From Adiantum capillus-veneris (taxonomy: Eukaryota; Streptophyta; Polypodiopsida; Polypodiales; Pteridaceae), in NCBI GenBank assembly GCA_014529385.2, contig CM043952.1, forward strand, positions 56,582,619 to 56,646,618: 64,000 nt of DNA, in the 5' to 3' direction. Under the pieces are notes generated by a model that was not told the origin of the DNA, searched no databases, and worked only from the letters and a program-made list of their open reading frames with translations. The translations under genes and the position numbers were made by a program. This document shows, piece by piece, positions 22,501-35,095 of this stretch. Positions within the stretch are counted from its first letter, which is position 1. Each line of letters begins with the position of its first letter.

Positions 22501-23110
22501 GTTCATTAGAAAGTTTGCAAAGATAGCTTCGCCTTCGTACTTATTGACTCGGAAAGGAGTCCCTTTCTCGTGGGGACCGACAAAGGTGACTGCTTTTCAG
22601 ACACTCGTGGAAAAATTGACTACTGAACCAGTGTTGGCTTTGCCAGATTTGCAAAAGCCATTCGAAGTTTATTGTGACGCTTGTGGTCGTAGTCTAGGAG
22701 CAGTCTTGAAGCAAGAAGGCCATGTGATTGCTCATGAAAGCAGAATGTTTTCAAGGCCAGAATTGGTAGCCTAGATTTATGAGAAAGAGTTATTGGCAGT
22801 GATCCATGCTCTTACACAGCGGCGGCATTATCTACTCGGAGCCGATTTCACAGTTTTTACAGATCATCAGAGTCTACGCTACCTCTTGTCACAAAAGCAA
22901 CTTTCGGAAAAGCAGATGCGGTCAGTAACATCTTGTCAAAGTTTCACTTCCACATTGTCAATGTTCAGGGACAAAAAAATTTACTGGAAGATGCATTGTG
23001 TAGGAAGCCCCTCGTCTTGGCTATTTCCGCGATCCATCATAGAAGCTTCGAGGATACAGTCCTTCATGCTTTTCAAGTATGTCAATGGCCATTTGTACTT
23101 CCCCACTTAG
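19537..23110 (+). pseudogene. Gypsy-B gag-pol pseudogene
   Basis: Start chosen at the first ATG after the primer site (MDSEKNQTTP). Gag: a Ser-rich and Lys-rich linker (about 19990-20165), then the retrotransposon gag core (FESFSGFQDAPKALAFIQQF, NARTWW, 20345-20610) and a zinc knuckle CFGCGEQGHISTKC (20994-21035). The protease has FFDGGA instead of D(S/T)GA (about 21225-21245). [52 protein letters not shown], but the catalytic box is FFYDIIVFSK, short of one Asp. RNase H: YCDACGRSLGAVL, KELLAVIHALTQRRHYLLG, TDHQSLRYLL. Integrase is absent. At least six frameshifts or stops are visible. Confidence 0.93.
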
Positions 23111-23273
23111 GGATAGCAATATGTATAATCAATCATGGTTCTATAAACACAAGAACACATGTCTAATTATGTAATTTTTCAATCGCAAAGACAACATATG
23201 TAATCTTTCATAAATTTCTTTGATGCATAGTTTTCAAAGGTTGCTGATGCTCCCTAATCTCTTGTCTGGCTTG

Positions 23274-23280
<7 letters not shown>

Positions 23281-23332
<52 letters not shown>
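23281..23332. repeat. (TC)26 microsatellite
   Basis: A pure TC run of 52 bases just downstream of the truncated Gypsy-B. Confidence 0.98.
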
Positions 23333-23335
<3 letters not shown>

Positions 23336-23766
23336 CAATCAACCGGGCATGGACAGACTCATGAAAGACTACTCAACTCTGCCATCCCCACCACTACACT
23401 TTGTGTTGCATCCCCATCCATGCCTATTGCTGTCTTTCAAATTTTCTCCATTGTCGATAAATCTTCATCTAAAAGCACACTCTTAGAAAGTCGAAGTGCT
23501 CGGCTCACCTTCCTCTCTCCCTCCTCAATGATCAAAATAACCAAACAAAGGTCGCTCAAAGTAAACAGTCAATACACGAAAAGTTTGGCACCGATTAGAG
23601 TAGGATAAATCAAACCTATTGTTGCATAAGTGGTACCATTCCTCAAACCACCTTAGAGTCATGCATAGTCTCACCCATGATGCAAGCTCACTGCATCACG
23701 GGTGTGGCCAGCTCACACCCTATCGGATGGGTCCTCAAGCATGTTGAAGTCCCCCCCCTCCCCCTT
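23333..23766. other. Short spacer, no gene recognised
   Basis: Pyrimidine-rich, ending in C-rich tracts (23748-23775) at which the 282-bp duplication begins. No gene or motif is apparent. Confidence 0.5.
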
Positions 23767-24296
23767 CCCCCCTCCCAAACCCATCAATAGTCCACACCTA
23801 GTAAGGCAACAACTATCGCAATCCAAAAAAATCCCTGAGCACATGCATGATTGGAAGCATAAACGAATACTCAACATGCCAATCCATTCACCTTGAAAGC
23901 ACAAAGTGAGCCATTAAGCCTGCCAAGCAAATTGACACCTCTATCCACTGTCACAAACCGTTGACGTGTCAAGCCACTAAAGAACGGAGCCAACTTGCAC
24001 ATCCAGGAAGAGGGGCCTAAACCCTTGGAAGCAGCAGAAGGAGAAGTTCCCCCCTCCCAAACCCATCAATGATCCAAACCTAGCAAGGCAACAACTATCG
24101 CAATCCAAAAAAATCCCTGAGCACACGCATGATTCGAAGCATAAACGAATATTCAACATGCCAATCCATTCACTCCGAAAGCACATAGTGAGCAATGACA
24201 CCTCTATCCACTGTCACAAACTGCTAACGTGTCAAGCCACTGAAGAACGGAGCCAACCTGCACATCCCGGTCGAGGGGCCTAAACCCTTAGAAGCA
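23767..24296. repeat. 282-bp tandem duplication carrying the 5' end of an LTR
   Basis: Unit 1 is 23767-24048 and unit 2 is 24049-24296, highly similar along their length. Each holds about 180 bp of flanking DNA (CCCATCAATAGTCC... to CTCTATCCAC) and then the first 85-100 bp of the solo LTR starting TGTCACAAAC. Junctions lie in C-runs after GAAGT, consistent with duplication through a short poly-C homology after the LTR had inserted. Confidence 0.93.
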
Positions 24297-25184
24297 ATGT
24301 TGCTAAATTGGCTTTATTTGACAGAAAAATAATTCTGAATGAATTATTGGATTTATAAAGTGAGAGGGTTTTCTTGCTTGAAACACCAAGAAAATAATTC
24401 TAAATGAATTATTGGAATTTTAAGTGAGAGGGTTTTTCTCATTGGAGACATCCGAGTACAGAGTATCCCTAGTGCGTCATTCAAAGTAATGACAGGAGCA
24501 CTATGAAAGGGAATATCTGTAAGGCCACCAGGAACAGGTACTTCTGATGCGTCACAACGGATGGGTGACAGGGAGCATCGGTAAGAAGTATCCGACCATC
24601 CAGGAACGGACATCTCTTATGCATCATAGGATGGGTGACATAGAGCATCGTGAAGGGGATTGTACCGTAAGTTCAGTAGGAAAGGACTAGGTGATGGGTA
24701 TTCCTAATGCGTCACAAGGTGGGTGATGGATGCATCGGAAAGGGGATATCCAAGAGGAATACGCGTAAAGACGCAAGCACAAGAATAAAGATGGGTTCTG
24801 AGAAGCTTTTCTTAAAAGGCGAAAAATTTGAACGAGTTTTCCGGGAAGAGCAAAGGCTTTCCCGCGAGGAATCTATGTCTGCATTGCATTTGTGCATGTG
24901 GTTGCATCCAGGGACGCCTGGGAAGTGCTGTGAAAGCATTGTTTTTAACTTATAAGGTTTTATTGAGTTTTTGGGCAGATTCGGACTATTTTTTAAATAC
25001 GCCGGCCGCCCATTTAATAAGTGGGCAGCCATCCGATAAATAAGGCAACAGATCAGCCAACGTTTTCTCTTTCTCTTTTTCTGACAGAACAGCGAAAAAA
25101 AAAATGGAAAAATTTTTATTTTTTAAAAAAAAAAAACGGCCGCAATCTCTACGCGAGCAGCTATTCGTACCGTGGCCAAGGAGC

Positions 25185-25192
25185 TATAAAAG
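25185..25192 (+). promoter_or_regulatory. Gypsy-C LTR TATA box
   Basis: TATAAAAG in GAGCTATAAAAGCACCAC, conserved at 28826-28833 in the 3' LTR. The transcript would be expected to start some 25-35 bases downstream, defining R. Confidence 0.7.
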
Positions 25193-25662
25193 CACCACAT
25201 GCCCTCACTGAAAGAAGGTTACCAACGCCAGCAAGAGAAGACTCTGCCGCCAGAAGACGCGAGAGATCGCGCAAGACTACGAAGCACGGAAGTCGCTTTT
25301 CCTGCGCAAGAGCGACAAGTATCTATTGTGGATTCGCCATATGAATTGTTGTCGCGTGTTTGCGTGTGTGTTTGCAGGTACCTCATCGCGAAGGAAAAAC
25401 GAGAAGGCTTCGGCCTACGCTTGGGAATTCCGGAAACGGAATTCGGAAATTGTCTACGGAGTCTTAACTCCGAGTACAGACGGAAAAAGGATTGAGAGCT
25501 CGTCTTTCGGATTTCCCTTACGGGAAGGAACGACCATCGAGTCAGAGAATTAGAACGGAGTGGTTTTCTCCGGTTCTTGTGCTTGTAAAAAGATTCTCCC
25601 TAATAAAGAATTCTCTTTAAGGGGAGGGAACAGCCCATCTTCTGGTCCTCAGTACTGTGTCG

Positions 25663-25787
<125 letters not shown>

Positions 25788-25866
25788 CCTTTGGCTTCAA
25801 TATTAAGAGATAAATTCTATTTATCCGAGTATATTTTATATTGCTATGCGCTCCCGTTTGTGACAG

Positions 25867-25878
25867 TGGTATCAGAGC
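25867..25878 (+). promoter_or_regulatory. Gypsy-C primer binding site (tRNA-Met)
   Basis: TGGTATCAGAGC, one base after the 5' LTR; complementary to the 3' end of initiator tRNA-Met. Confidence 0.92.
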
Positions 25879-25937
25879 ATGGTCTCCTCTCTTTTTCTGT
25901 AAAGGACGACGACTCTGGGAAGATATGGGAAGAAGCC

Positions 25938-26700
25938 ATGACAAGCCAAGAGAGAAGTCAGCAGGCGGAACCCTAAGCCGTGCAGGAAAAGCTCGCAGAG
26001 TTGGAAAAAAAAAAATTCTCTCTGCAAGAAGTCGACACAAGACTTGGGATTCTCTAAGAAGGCGACAAGAGCATGATGCTCAAGAACCTAGAGAATCCAA
26101 GGAGCGGAATGCTCGAGATCCTTCAGAATCGAGAAAATAACCATGACGTCAATCCAGAACTATAGCCATGAAATCCCGTCATTTCGGGAAGGATATGAAG
26201 AAGGTCTCTAGACCTAGGAACACTTCCAGTCAAGTTTGATACTTTTGACGGAAGTGAAGATGCCCCGAAAGCTACCGCTTTGATTCGACAAGTTTGAAGT
26301 TACCTGTGCAAACGGCAATTTCTGAAAAAGCGTCGAAGATGAGGCATGTGACCAAACACCTCAAGGGGATTGCAAGTACTTGGTGGTATACCAAAGCTCT
26401 GCAAGGAACTTACAACAAGACTTGGATTCAATTCAAGGCTGAATTCTCCGACAAATTTTTTTCCTCTATGCTTTGAGAAACGCATCCAAGAAGATTGGGA
26501 TCGGTTTGCCTAATAGGAACACAAGCGAGTCAAAGCAAGTAGTGGTTCACTCTTGCCAAGGTAGCTCCATTCTTGATCCTCTCTGAGGAAGGAAAGATGA
26601 ACAAATTTAACGAAGGACTTTTGCCCGAATTTTGTAAACCCATCTGCAAGATACTTTACAGCAGATGGTGGAGTCAACAATAAAAGTTGAAAGTGTACAC
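25938..26700 (+). pseudogene. Gypsy-C gag remnant
   Basis: Start taken at ATG 25938 (MTSQERSQQAEP). A Lys/Glu-rich stretch is followed, after stops and shifts, by FDTFDGSEDAPKATALIR (about 26235), ASKMRHVTKHLKGIASTWW (26330-26390) and WIQFKAEFSDKFF. This is the F-x-G-x(2)-DAP...TWW...F-F pattern of the retrotransposon gag core, related to Gypsy-B gag. The zinc knuckle and everything downstream are gone. The rest of the internal region (26700-27892) has no recognisable protein. Confidence 0.8.
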
Positions 26701-27902
26701 CTTGATGTAGATAGAATACAATCCCCGCAGTGGGACGAGAACCATTGAACACAGAAACAACGAATTTTTGTTACCTCTCCTCGAAGGATACGTTGCTATC
26801 CGGAGAAAGTTTGGAGTAAGGGAATTCAATCTAACTCCTGCGTTTTTGAATAGAAGACCCTCAAACTTTAAGTGAGAGGGTAGGTCTTTAATCAAAGTTA
26901 AATCTTTGAGGAACTCATCAACTGCATATTGCTTTTATGCACGAGATATGCACGTGTCTAACCAGGACAATCACTCTCGAGTGTTTATGAGAGTAAGGTT
27001 GAGTCAAAACATTGTTTTATACGATGAACTGCTTTGCTTAATCATCTGGAAGGTCCATGATTGATCTAGTATCCGGTAGTTCTCCAACAAATTACCTGTT
27101 ATTGCGGGTAGGAAATTATGAAGGAACCATTCTAAGCTTTCAAGCAAAGAAAAGCTTTCATGAAGCTTGAGTACTCTTTAAGCCCACACCCCCTGACCGG
27201 TAAGGGAAGATATGGTAGTGCTTTTCGCACAAAGGAATACTCTCTTTACGAGGGAAGGAACAAGCGACGACTACAGCCTATGATCGAGGAATCCAAGGAT
27301 TAAAATCCTAGTTTATTTGATGAGCGGGTTTTGCTCTAAGATTGAGCCAAGGGATCGACAGGTTAGCGTCTTCGTTCTAAGGATCTTACGAAAGGAAGGT
27401 AATGTCCCAGACTCATTGAAACTTATATACACCTTTGGGTACATGGATAACACACGAAGATGCAGACATATGCCAAGGAACTGGACAAGAGTTTGTTATA
27501 CTCTCTTGAGCGTCTTTTTGCGCAAGGTTATGTGCAAGGACAAAGACCTAGATTGATTTCTATTCTTCTCGGGATTGAGAAGGTGGAATTGAGCGAACAG
27601 ATTCTCGGATAAGGAAAACTTCCGGTCTGTTGAAAAGACGTGAATGATGAGTTCTTACATGGCTCGTTAGTTTGATGATTGGTGAAGGATATCCTCGAGG
27701 TACTAGAGGAAGGACATGAACCGGTAAGGTAAGTATTGAATTATTGAATTATTGAATTTCTGTTTAGTTTAATTTTTAAGTTCTCTTTTGAGAAAGGACC
27801 AGCTCAACTCACCATTGAGCAAGATTTGAAATTTTCCGGTTTCTCCCCAGCAATTCAGTTTGACCTCTACAGTTGAGGACAACTGTTTATAAGTGAGAGG
27901 GA

Positions 27903-29420
27903 TGTTGCTAAATTGGCTATATTTGATAGAAAAATAATTCTGAATGAATTATTGGATTTATAAGTGAGAGGGTTTTCTCACTTGGAACACCAAGAAAATA
28001 ATTATAAATGAATTATTGGAATTTTAAGTGAGAGGGTATTTCTCATTGGAGACATCCGAGTACAGAGTATCCCTAGTGCATCATTCAAAGTAATGACAGG
28101 AGCACTATGAAAGGGAATATCTGTAAGGCCACCAGGAACGGGTACTTCTGGTGCGTCACAACGGATGGGTGACAGGGAGCATCAGTAAGAAGTATCCGAC
28201 CATCCAGGAACGGACATCTCTGATGCGTCATAGGATGGGTGACATAGAGCATCGTGAAGGGGATTGTACCGTAAGTTCGGTAGGAAAGGACTAGGTGATG
28301 GGTATTCCTAATGCGTCACAAGGTGGGTGACGGGTGCATCGAAAAGGGAATATCCATAGTCGAGAGGAAATCCGAACTGGAAAGAGGAATACGCGTAAAG
28401 ACGCAAGCACAAGAATAAAGATGGGTTCTGAGAAGCTTTTCTTAAAAAGCGAAAAATTTGAACGAGTTTTCCGGGAAGAGCAAAGGCTTTCCCGCGAGGA
28501 ATCTATGTCTGCATTGCATTTGTGCATGTGGTTGCATCCAGGGACGCCTGGGAAGTGCTGTGAAAGTATTGTTTTTAACTTATAAGGTTTTATTGAGTTT
28601 TTGGACAGATTCAGACTATTTTTAAAATACGCTGGCCGCCCATTTAATAAGTGGACAGCCATCCAATAAATAAGACAACAGATCAGCCAGCGTTTTCTCT
28701 TTCTCTTTTTCTAATAGAACAGCGGAAAAAAAAATGATTAAAAAAATTGAAATTTTTAAAAATAAAAATTAAAAAAACGGCCGCGATCTCTACGCGAGCA
28801 GCTATTCTTGTCGTGGCCAAGGAGCTATAAAAGCACCACATGCCCTCACTGAAAGAAGGTTACCAACGCCAGCAAGAGAAGACTCTGCCGCTAGAAGACG
28901 CGAGAGATCGCGCAAGACTACGAAGAACGGAAGTCGCTTTTCCCGCGCAAGAGCGACAAGTATCTATTGTGGATTCGCCATACGAATTGTTGTCGCGTGT
29001 TTGCGTGTGTGTTTGCAAGTACTTCATCGCGAAGGAAAAACGAGAAGGCTTCGGCCTACGCTTGGGAATTCCGGAAACGGAATTCGAAAATTGTCTACGG
29101 AGTCTAACTCCGAGTACAGACGGAAAAAGGATTGAGAGCTCGTCTCTCGGATTTCCCTTACGGGAAGGAACGACCATCGAGTCAGAGAATTAGAACGGAG
29201 GGGTTTTCTCCGGTTCTTGTGCTTGTAAAAAGATTCTCCCTAATAAAGAATTCTCTTTAAGGGGGGGGACCAACCCATCTTCTGGTCCCAGTACTATGTC
29301 GATCTTCTCACTCTCTCTCTCTCTATCTATTTCTCTCTATATCCTTTGGCTTCAATATTAAGTGATAAATTCTATTTATCCGAGTATATTTGATATTGCT
29401 ATGCGCTCCCGTTTGTGACA
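27903..29420 (+). repeat. Gypsy-C 3' LTR (1518 bp)
   Basis: Same ends and internal order as the 5' LTR. Visible differences are scattered substitutions, a 27-base insertion near 28357-28383 (relative to the 5' copy), changes in the A-rich tract near 28735-28775 and the short microsatellite. Confidence 0.95.
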
Positions 29421-29508
29421 AGCAGAATCAGAAGGAGAAGTTCCCACCAACTTATGGGACCTCGTCCAATGGGGCCCAAGTGACCTAAAGATAAAGCAAG
29501 ATCCACTC

Positions 29509-29539
<31 letters not shown>

Positions 29540-30069
29540 AAAAGAAGAATCGCATGGAGCATGATGACGTGCAGCTATACGGACATCCCGCAAAACGCAT
29601 TGACATGCTGATGTGACACTTGTACCGATTTTCGCATTTTACGCTGATGACGTGACAGTTGTACAAATTTCCGCAAAACACGTCGGCAGCTTTTGAACCA
29701 GTTGCTTTTGAGTTTGAAGCTTTTCACGTAACTGCTTTTCATAAGCCAAGGGTCTTTAAATATGTGCCATGGGCTCGTCGCTTCCGAGTGAAGGTGCAAG
29801 GCGTGGAGTACCAGCTTGTACTGAGTTGAAGCAATATAAAGAAATACAGAAAGGGACGCCAAGGTTTGGGGCTAGTGCTCCCTTGGGATGGAACTCTGCC
29901 ACTCCGTGTCTCGTGTGTCGTGCATCTCTTTTAGTTCAGTTGTTATTTGAAGTGCTTAAAGTTGTTCAGTCTGTTCTTTTCCGTTGCCACGTGGTGCCCG
30001 TCCCGTTACATCCACAATGTCATGCCTCAATTAATCCACAATAGATATATATACATCTTCTTGAAAACC

Positions 30070-30243
30070 GTAGTTACTTGGAACGGAAAATCGAAATGGG
30101 GAACGAGGAATGGCAACATGCATGAAATGACATTCCTTGTTTCGAAAACTCACGTCTGAAAACATGGTTTGGGAATCCGGAATGGGAAATTGGGATGGGA
30201 ACAAGGAACGGGGACCTAAAAATGGCCATTCCTTGTAACTATG
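30070..30243 (+). mobile_element. MITE copy 1 (174 bp, 9-bp TSD)
   Basis: Perfect 9-bp target duplication TTGAAAACC at 30061-30069 and 30244-30252. Ends are inverted: GTAGTTACTTGGAACGG at the left against CATAGTTACAAGGAATGG (reverse complement of the right end). A near full-length homologue lies at 37569-37741. A 9-bp duplication fits the Mutator superfamily. Non-coding. Confidence 0.88.
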
Positions 30244-30252
30244 TTGAAAACC

Positions 30253-31205
30253 CATTTTACAAAATTCAATGGACCAACAATCTCATATAGACTACCAAGT
30301 AATTGATCGCAACAAAAGTGCGGCTCTCAAGCAAGTGGTGCTCCGATAACACATGCATACTTGTAACTATTGTCTCGATCGACCACCATTCCATAGAAAC
30401 TGCAGTCCCTGGACATTCCACGAGACTATCCTCACGAGGAAGCTAATAGAGCTGTTGTAGCAACAAAGCAACTTGGACAACGACGAGGCTTGGACAAGGA
30501 GTAATCCGCGTCCAAATGCTTGCAAGGCTACGCTCCATTCACCTGCCTAAGGCCAAGAATCATAGTTGAATATATGACAAGGAACGCTCTCCATATCAAC
30601 AATTAAGTGCATATCCAAGTGTCTCAAGTGAGACCCATTTAGACTAACAAACCAACAACCTGCTACGGGTCACATGGTCTTTAGCACGTTTTTCACCCCT
30701 TAGTCGCTCAATTGGTGAGAGAACGCCAAGACCTGAATCCTCATGCAACTAGAAACGCTATCCATTGATCAATCTTGTTGATAGGGCGAGAGTGCCAATT
30801 GTTGAATTAATAGCCTCCTCCCCTCTAGCTCCCATTAGGAAGATATGAACTCCCATATAGAAGGATGTGATATCTGCCTCTATGTCCATTAATATCAAAG
30901 TCAACCAACCCCTCCGCAGATTGTGGTGAGGAGGGAGATGTGAATTTGCATTTCTTGAGGTGTGGAGTCTCACAAAGGGGTGGCCCGTACGAGAGCCTTG
31001 CTTGATGAACGACATGCAAAAGGCTACCTAGTTTGAGCAGACAGCAAAAATAGGAAGACTCGCTTGTCGAGAAGGAAGGGGGAGAGGGTGAGTTTGAGTC
31101 TGCAAGGAAGGGGGAAGGGGAAGGATGAGAATGCAAGTGAATAGCTCAAGGGAGAAATGAAGGAGACGGAGGAGATGAAGGGTGGGAATAGAGGTTGTAG
31201 AGAGT
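30253..31205. other. Intergenic, no gene recognised
   Basis: No conserved protein, repeat boundary or RNA signal was found. Short open frames on the minus strand (30758-31136) are Ser/Pro/His-rich without a recognised family. Confidence 0.5.
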
Positions 31206-31629
31206 TGTAAGGATTCTAGTTGCTAATCCTTCATTAATTACTTAAACTCATGATTAAGACTTAAGAAACTTGAACTGTACTCAGAAACAAGACTCGGTAG
31301 ACTCTGTGTTGATTGATTGAATGTGTGATAGAAGGGCTCCTTATATAGGAGACGAAGAGACACAAATGAAAAGACATGTCTCCTGGTGAAGAGACATGAC
31401 TTTAGACACATCCTTTCGACGAAGAGCTGCAACCGTTGGGCGAAGAGTCGCACCCGTAGAGCGAAGGGGTGTGACCAATCGTCAAAGGAGTGTGGCTTTT
31501 GGCGAAGAGACACGTCTTTTGGGCGAAGGGATGTGACCATCCAAGCGTAGGGGTCCTCCTTGGCATGGCACTTCGCGTATCTATAACTAGGAGTAGATGA
31601 AATACTGCAACATAGTCACAATCGTGACA
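31206..31629 (-). repeat. Gypsy-D 3' LTR (424 bp)
   Basis: Matches 35096-35503 along its length with small indels, for example a short GTATAGGAGACG-type segment missing from the other copy. It contains several GGCGAAG(A/G)G phrases. Confidence 0.93.
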
Positions 31630-31673
31630 TTCCCTCCCATTTAAAATGAGAGCCCGTGTCAAAGAAATGACTT

Positions 31674-32290
31674 CTAATGTTTATAGAACTCTAGAAAAGC
31701 ATTGAATCTTTGAAAATCTTCAATCTTTGAGTTATCAGAAACCTTTGTCTTGAACCTTTGCTTCTTGCAAAACCTTTTTGCTTTGGCTGCTAAATCCCAT
31801 GTCATTGCATTATTCCAAGACTTTTTAGAGGAATCTGGCATAATCGGGTTGACTGCAACAAGAGATTGATCTTCAAAATTCTTCATGCGATGTAAGATTT
31901 CTCGTTCAAAATCTTCCAATAATTGCGAAATATTTGGGGAAGAGGAAATCTTCTCAAGGTACTCTTCAGATGGGGTAGCTTCAACTTTATGAATCACTGG
32001 AGAGGATTTTGTCTTGAGAGTGTAATCATCGTCCAATAATGAATCCCAAAATTCTTCAGAGTCATCTTCAAAAACTATTACTTCATGACTTGCAATTGGC
32101 ATATCATCATCCAACAAAGAATCAAAGAAAGCATCGTCGTCTTCAGACTCGGAATCCGCAACTATGTCCTTATCTCTGTTTGGTAACGAAGAATCACTTG
32201 GAAAAACTTCGTGCTTGAAATCATCTTTGTCTTCAACAATTGATTCAAGAGAAGTTAATGAAGTAAAAAATTCATCAATTAGAATTTATA
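31674..32290 (-). pseudogene. Acidic protein of unknown function in Gypsy-D
   Basis: About 205 codons open on the minus strand with no clear start codon, in the place where RT would normally lie. Very rich in Asp, Glu and Ser. It contains a repeated motif: FFDSLLDDD (about 32120) and FWDSLLDDD (about 32038), each followed by a hydrophobic and acidic stretch. The C-terminal 60 residues are basic (KRFCKKQRFKTK). I recognise no family. The acidic repeats could be a protein- or histone-binding region, but that is speculation. It may be the C-terminal part of the gag-protease polyprotein, since stops separate it from the protease block. Confidence 0.6.
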
Positions 32291-32559
32291 CATCTACATG
32301 GGAGATCATATTTGCTTCATAATCCTCTGTATCATGTTGTTTGACTTGTACACGTGAGGCTTGAATCATTCGTTCCGCATAATAAAGCCCGTGTAAAGTC
32401 AATTCACGTCAATCTTTGAACAAATTGATAGTATGTCCTCGAAAGTTAATTTGCTTGATCGTATTGAAATGACCAATACTGACCAAGAATCATCTCGTAA
32501 TAAGATAGAGGCATGACCTCGAAATCCAGTTGATCTGCATAACTTTGAATCTCAAACTG

Positions 32560-34041
32560 CAATTGTCAAATTGTCTGATCACAAGTTAAAATTGATCCAT
32601 TTGCTAATTCCACATCATATAAGTGAGATGTCTTCTGAGTTGGAAAACCAAGCTCTTGAACTATCTAAGTGCTGACGAAATTATTCGAGCATCCGCTATC
32701 TACCAAAATATTGATGGAGCGACCATTGATACTTCCAAGAACACTCAAAACTTGCTTTGAGGGAGGCTCCAAAATTGAAGAATTGCATTGAGCATGCTTC
32801 ATAAGAATAGTCGTATCCTCTGAGACACGAATCGTATTGACCATTGATTTTTCTTTATCCTTAGTTGTTCAACATTCGATGGCGTTGGAATTTCTTTTCG
32901 AATTAGACGGAATTGGTTTCTTTGGACAGTGATACCATCTATGGTCACACCGAAATTGTACATAATCCTTCCTTCTTTGAAATCGAAGATCCATTTGACG
33001 AAGAGCCTTGCTGAGTATTGGAATGCCGATCTTGAGAAAAATCACGCCCTTTACCACGATCAAGTGGAGGAACATTTGAAGAAGATTTGCTTTGAGATTG
33101 TCGATCTTGAGAATAGAACCTTGAAGTTGAATAAGGTTGCGTTGCTTGCTCTCTGAACTGAGACTGATCTTGGTGATTTTGGCTATAGCTATCTCTGTGA
33201 TCGCACTGTGAAAAGCGAGCGTTGTTTGAAGATCTGTCACCAGGGACAAAATTCTGTGTAGGGCGCCGATTATCGCCAAGACGCTCAACATAGGCAATTG
33301 CAGCATCCAAAGTGGTAGGGTTGTATTTGTGTACATCGTCCTTCAGTTTGGGTTCGAGTCCGTCGATAAAGCTGTGAAGTTTATCAGAGGGACTAAGGGT
33401 CTCTATCTCCACAGTTAGCCTTTGAAACTCTGTGACGTCCGTGGCCAAGGAACCTGTCTTGCTCAGGCGAAAGAGAGGACCAGACGTGAAAACCCGCATT
33501 GGCAAGTTCGAATGCCTTGCGAATAGCACGCCGGAATTTATCTTTAGAAGGTGTGTGTTTACCATTAGCAACCCATCGTTGCCACCAAAGAAATGTTGTG
33601 TCCTTGAGCAGAGAACTAGCAAGTGCAACTTTTTACTCTCGACCAAGTCCGTGTTGGACAAGTAGACCTCCATTTTGAATAGCCATTGTTCCAGCACGCG
33701 CTTGTCGCGGCGACCAGTGTATGGTTCCGATAGTTTAACATCAAGCTTCTTCTTCTGTGCAGCATTAAAAATTTTGTAAAGTAATTGAAGTTCGCGATTG
33801 TCTACCTCTCCAATTGGATCTGGTTCGTTTGGTTCATCCATTGAAGCTTCGGAAGAAGGTGTTGAAAATGTTGCATTAGTAGTCCGAGAAGTTGTAAGAC
33901 AATTCCAGGATTTGTTTGCGTCTGCATCTGATCCAAGCGAGTGTGAAGTGATGCGGGACTTGTGGAAAGTGTGGCCATCTGCTCCTTGATAAGAGTAAGG
34001 GCGTCATCATATTGACCACCTCCATCCTGAGAATTCAGCAT
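32560..34041 (-). pseudogene. Gypsy-D gag and protease remnant
   Basis: Starts with ATG at 34041 (MLNSQDGGGQYDDALTLI). Gag continues in the adjacent frame from about 33841: a linker, then LKLSEPYTGRRDKR-like sequence (DVKLSEPYTGRRD), VLEQWLFKMEVYL, TDVTEFQRLTVEI, KLHSFIDGLEPKLKDDVH, and a Gln/Ser-rich tail. This is the order of Ty3 gag proteins (capsid domain, then linker). A damaged zinc knuckle ending HCPKKPIPS lies at about 32915. The protease active site is visible as VDSGCSNNF (near 32690). Frameshifts break each part. Confidence 0.85.
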
Positions 34042-35095
34042 GGTTACACCTCAAAGGGAACTCTCGAACAGGTACTCCGGGAGCGGAAATTATGTTTAGA
34101 ACGGGTTCTGGCTCTGGGGTCGGGTAATAATCTCGAATGAACCACTACTTCGGATGCGAGGTGTTTGTTTGTTTCCCCCCCCCCAAAGAGAACAGTGTTC
34201 AGAATTCGTCGCCGGCTATGATGGCAAAAAGGCTCGCGCGCGCAAAGTGCACAAAAGGCGCTGCAACGCAGGAGAGTGGAAGAGAGGGCAACGCCGGCTG
34301 TAAACGAATGTAGGAGTTCATTTTGATCGGGTGGGTTTGTTTTTTTAAGTTGGTTTATTTGGGGGTTTTAATTTGTCACATGAGCGAGTTCACATGGGTT
34401 TTAAAAATTTGGGTTCTTTGGCCGGTCACCCAAGTTTGGGGCGGGTGAGCAGGTCACATGACTTAATATATTGTAAGGGGTAATCAGAAAGCGCAGCCAG
34501 CGTAAGACAGCCTGGCGTAAAAACTCAGCCGGCAAGTAAATATTCAGCCAGCAAGTAAAAAGTTAGAATGCTGCCAAGGCTGCCGCTTGGAGAATTTGCT
34601 GACACTTGGTGAGTGCTGCTTTACTGCTGCCGCTTATGCTTTTGCCGATCGTCAAAGGACACATCCTTGGGCATGAAAGGGCATGCTGCTTGCGAAAGGG
34701 CATGCCTGCAGAGTGAGGAGGTACATGGCTACGCGTACAATGCTTCCCTTTCGCGAAGAGGCAAGGTAAAAGTACCATGCGAAAGGTATTCCAACGAACT
34801 GCAACCCAGCGATTTAGTTGGCCTGGCTCGACATCAAAGTGCACAGGAGCATGCAAGGGGGAATCTGTGGCCACCACTCCATCTCAGCCCGGGTAAGCAA
34901 TTGCTTGCAAATCAGCCACCAAAGGGTGCGTGCGTGTCTGGTAGAGGTTGCAGGAGAGGATTACATCAGGGGGTTAAACACCGGCATCGCAATCTGCAAT
35001 CCATCTTTGTTCTGCTTCCATGCAACTCCGGGAAGGAGGGTAGAGTGTAGCGGCAAGGGTGAGAGGCTCACAACCTTCGGGTCCCGGGATACCAC
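34042..35095 (-). other. Gypsy-D 5' leader
   Basis: About 1 kb between the 5' LTR and gag on the minus strand, GC-richer than the flanks, with no recognised protein or RNA motif. It would be expected to hold packaging signals; none can be pinpointed. Confidence 0.5.

Larger units (their letters stand above)
18921..23115 (+). mobile_element. Gypsy-B: 3'-truncated Ty3/gypsy element
   Basis: 5' LTR, primer site, gag, protease, RT and RNase H are in the Ty3 order. Recognisable coding ends at about 23115, before the integrase zinc finger. No PPT or 3' LTR is seen, and the following DNA (tandem repeat, (TC)26) is unrelated. About 3 kb of the element is therefore missing. Confidence 0.9.

Noticed and set aside
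25199..25553. Open frame in the Gypsy-C LTR, also present near 28840-29193 in the other LTR
   Set aside because: Conservation is explained by the two LTRs being copies of each other. It sits in the transcribed R/U5 region, shifts frame between copies, and has no known domain.
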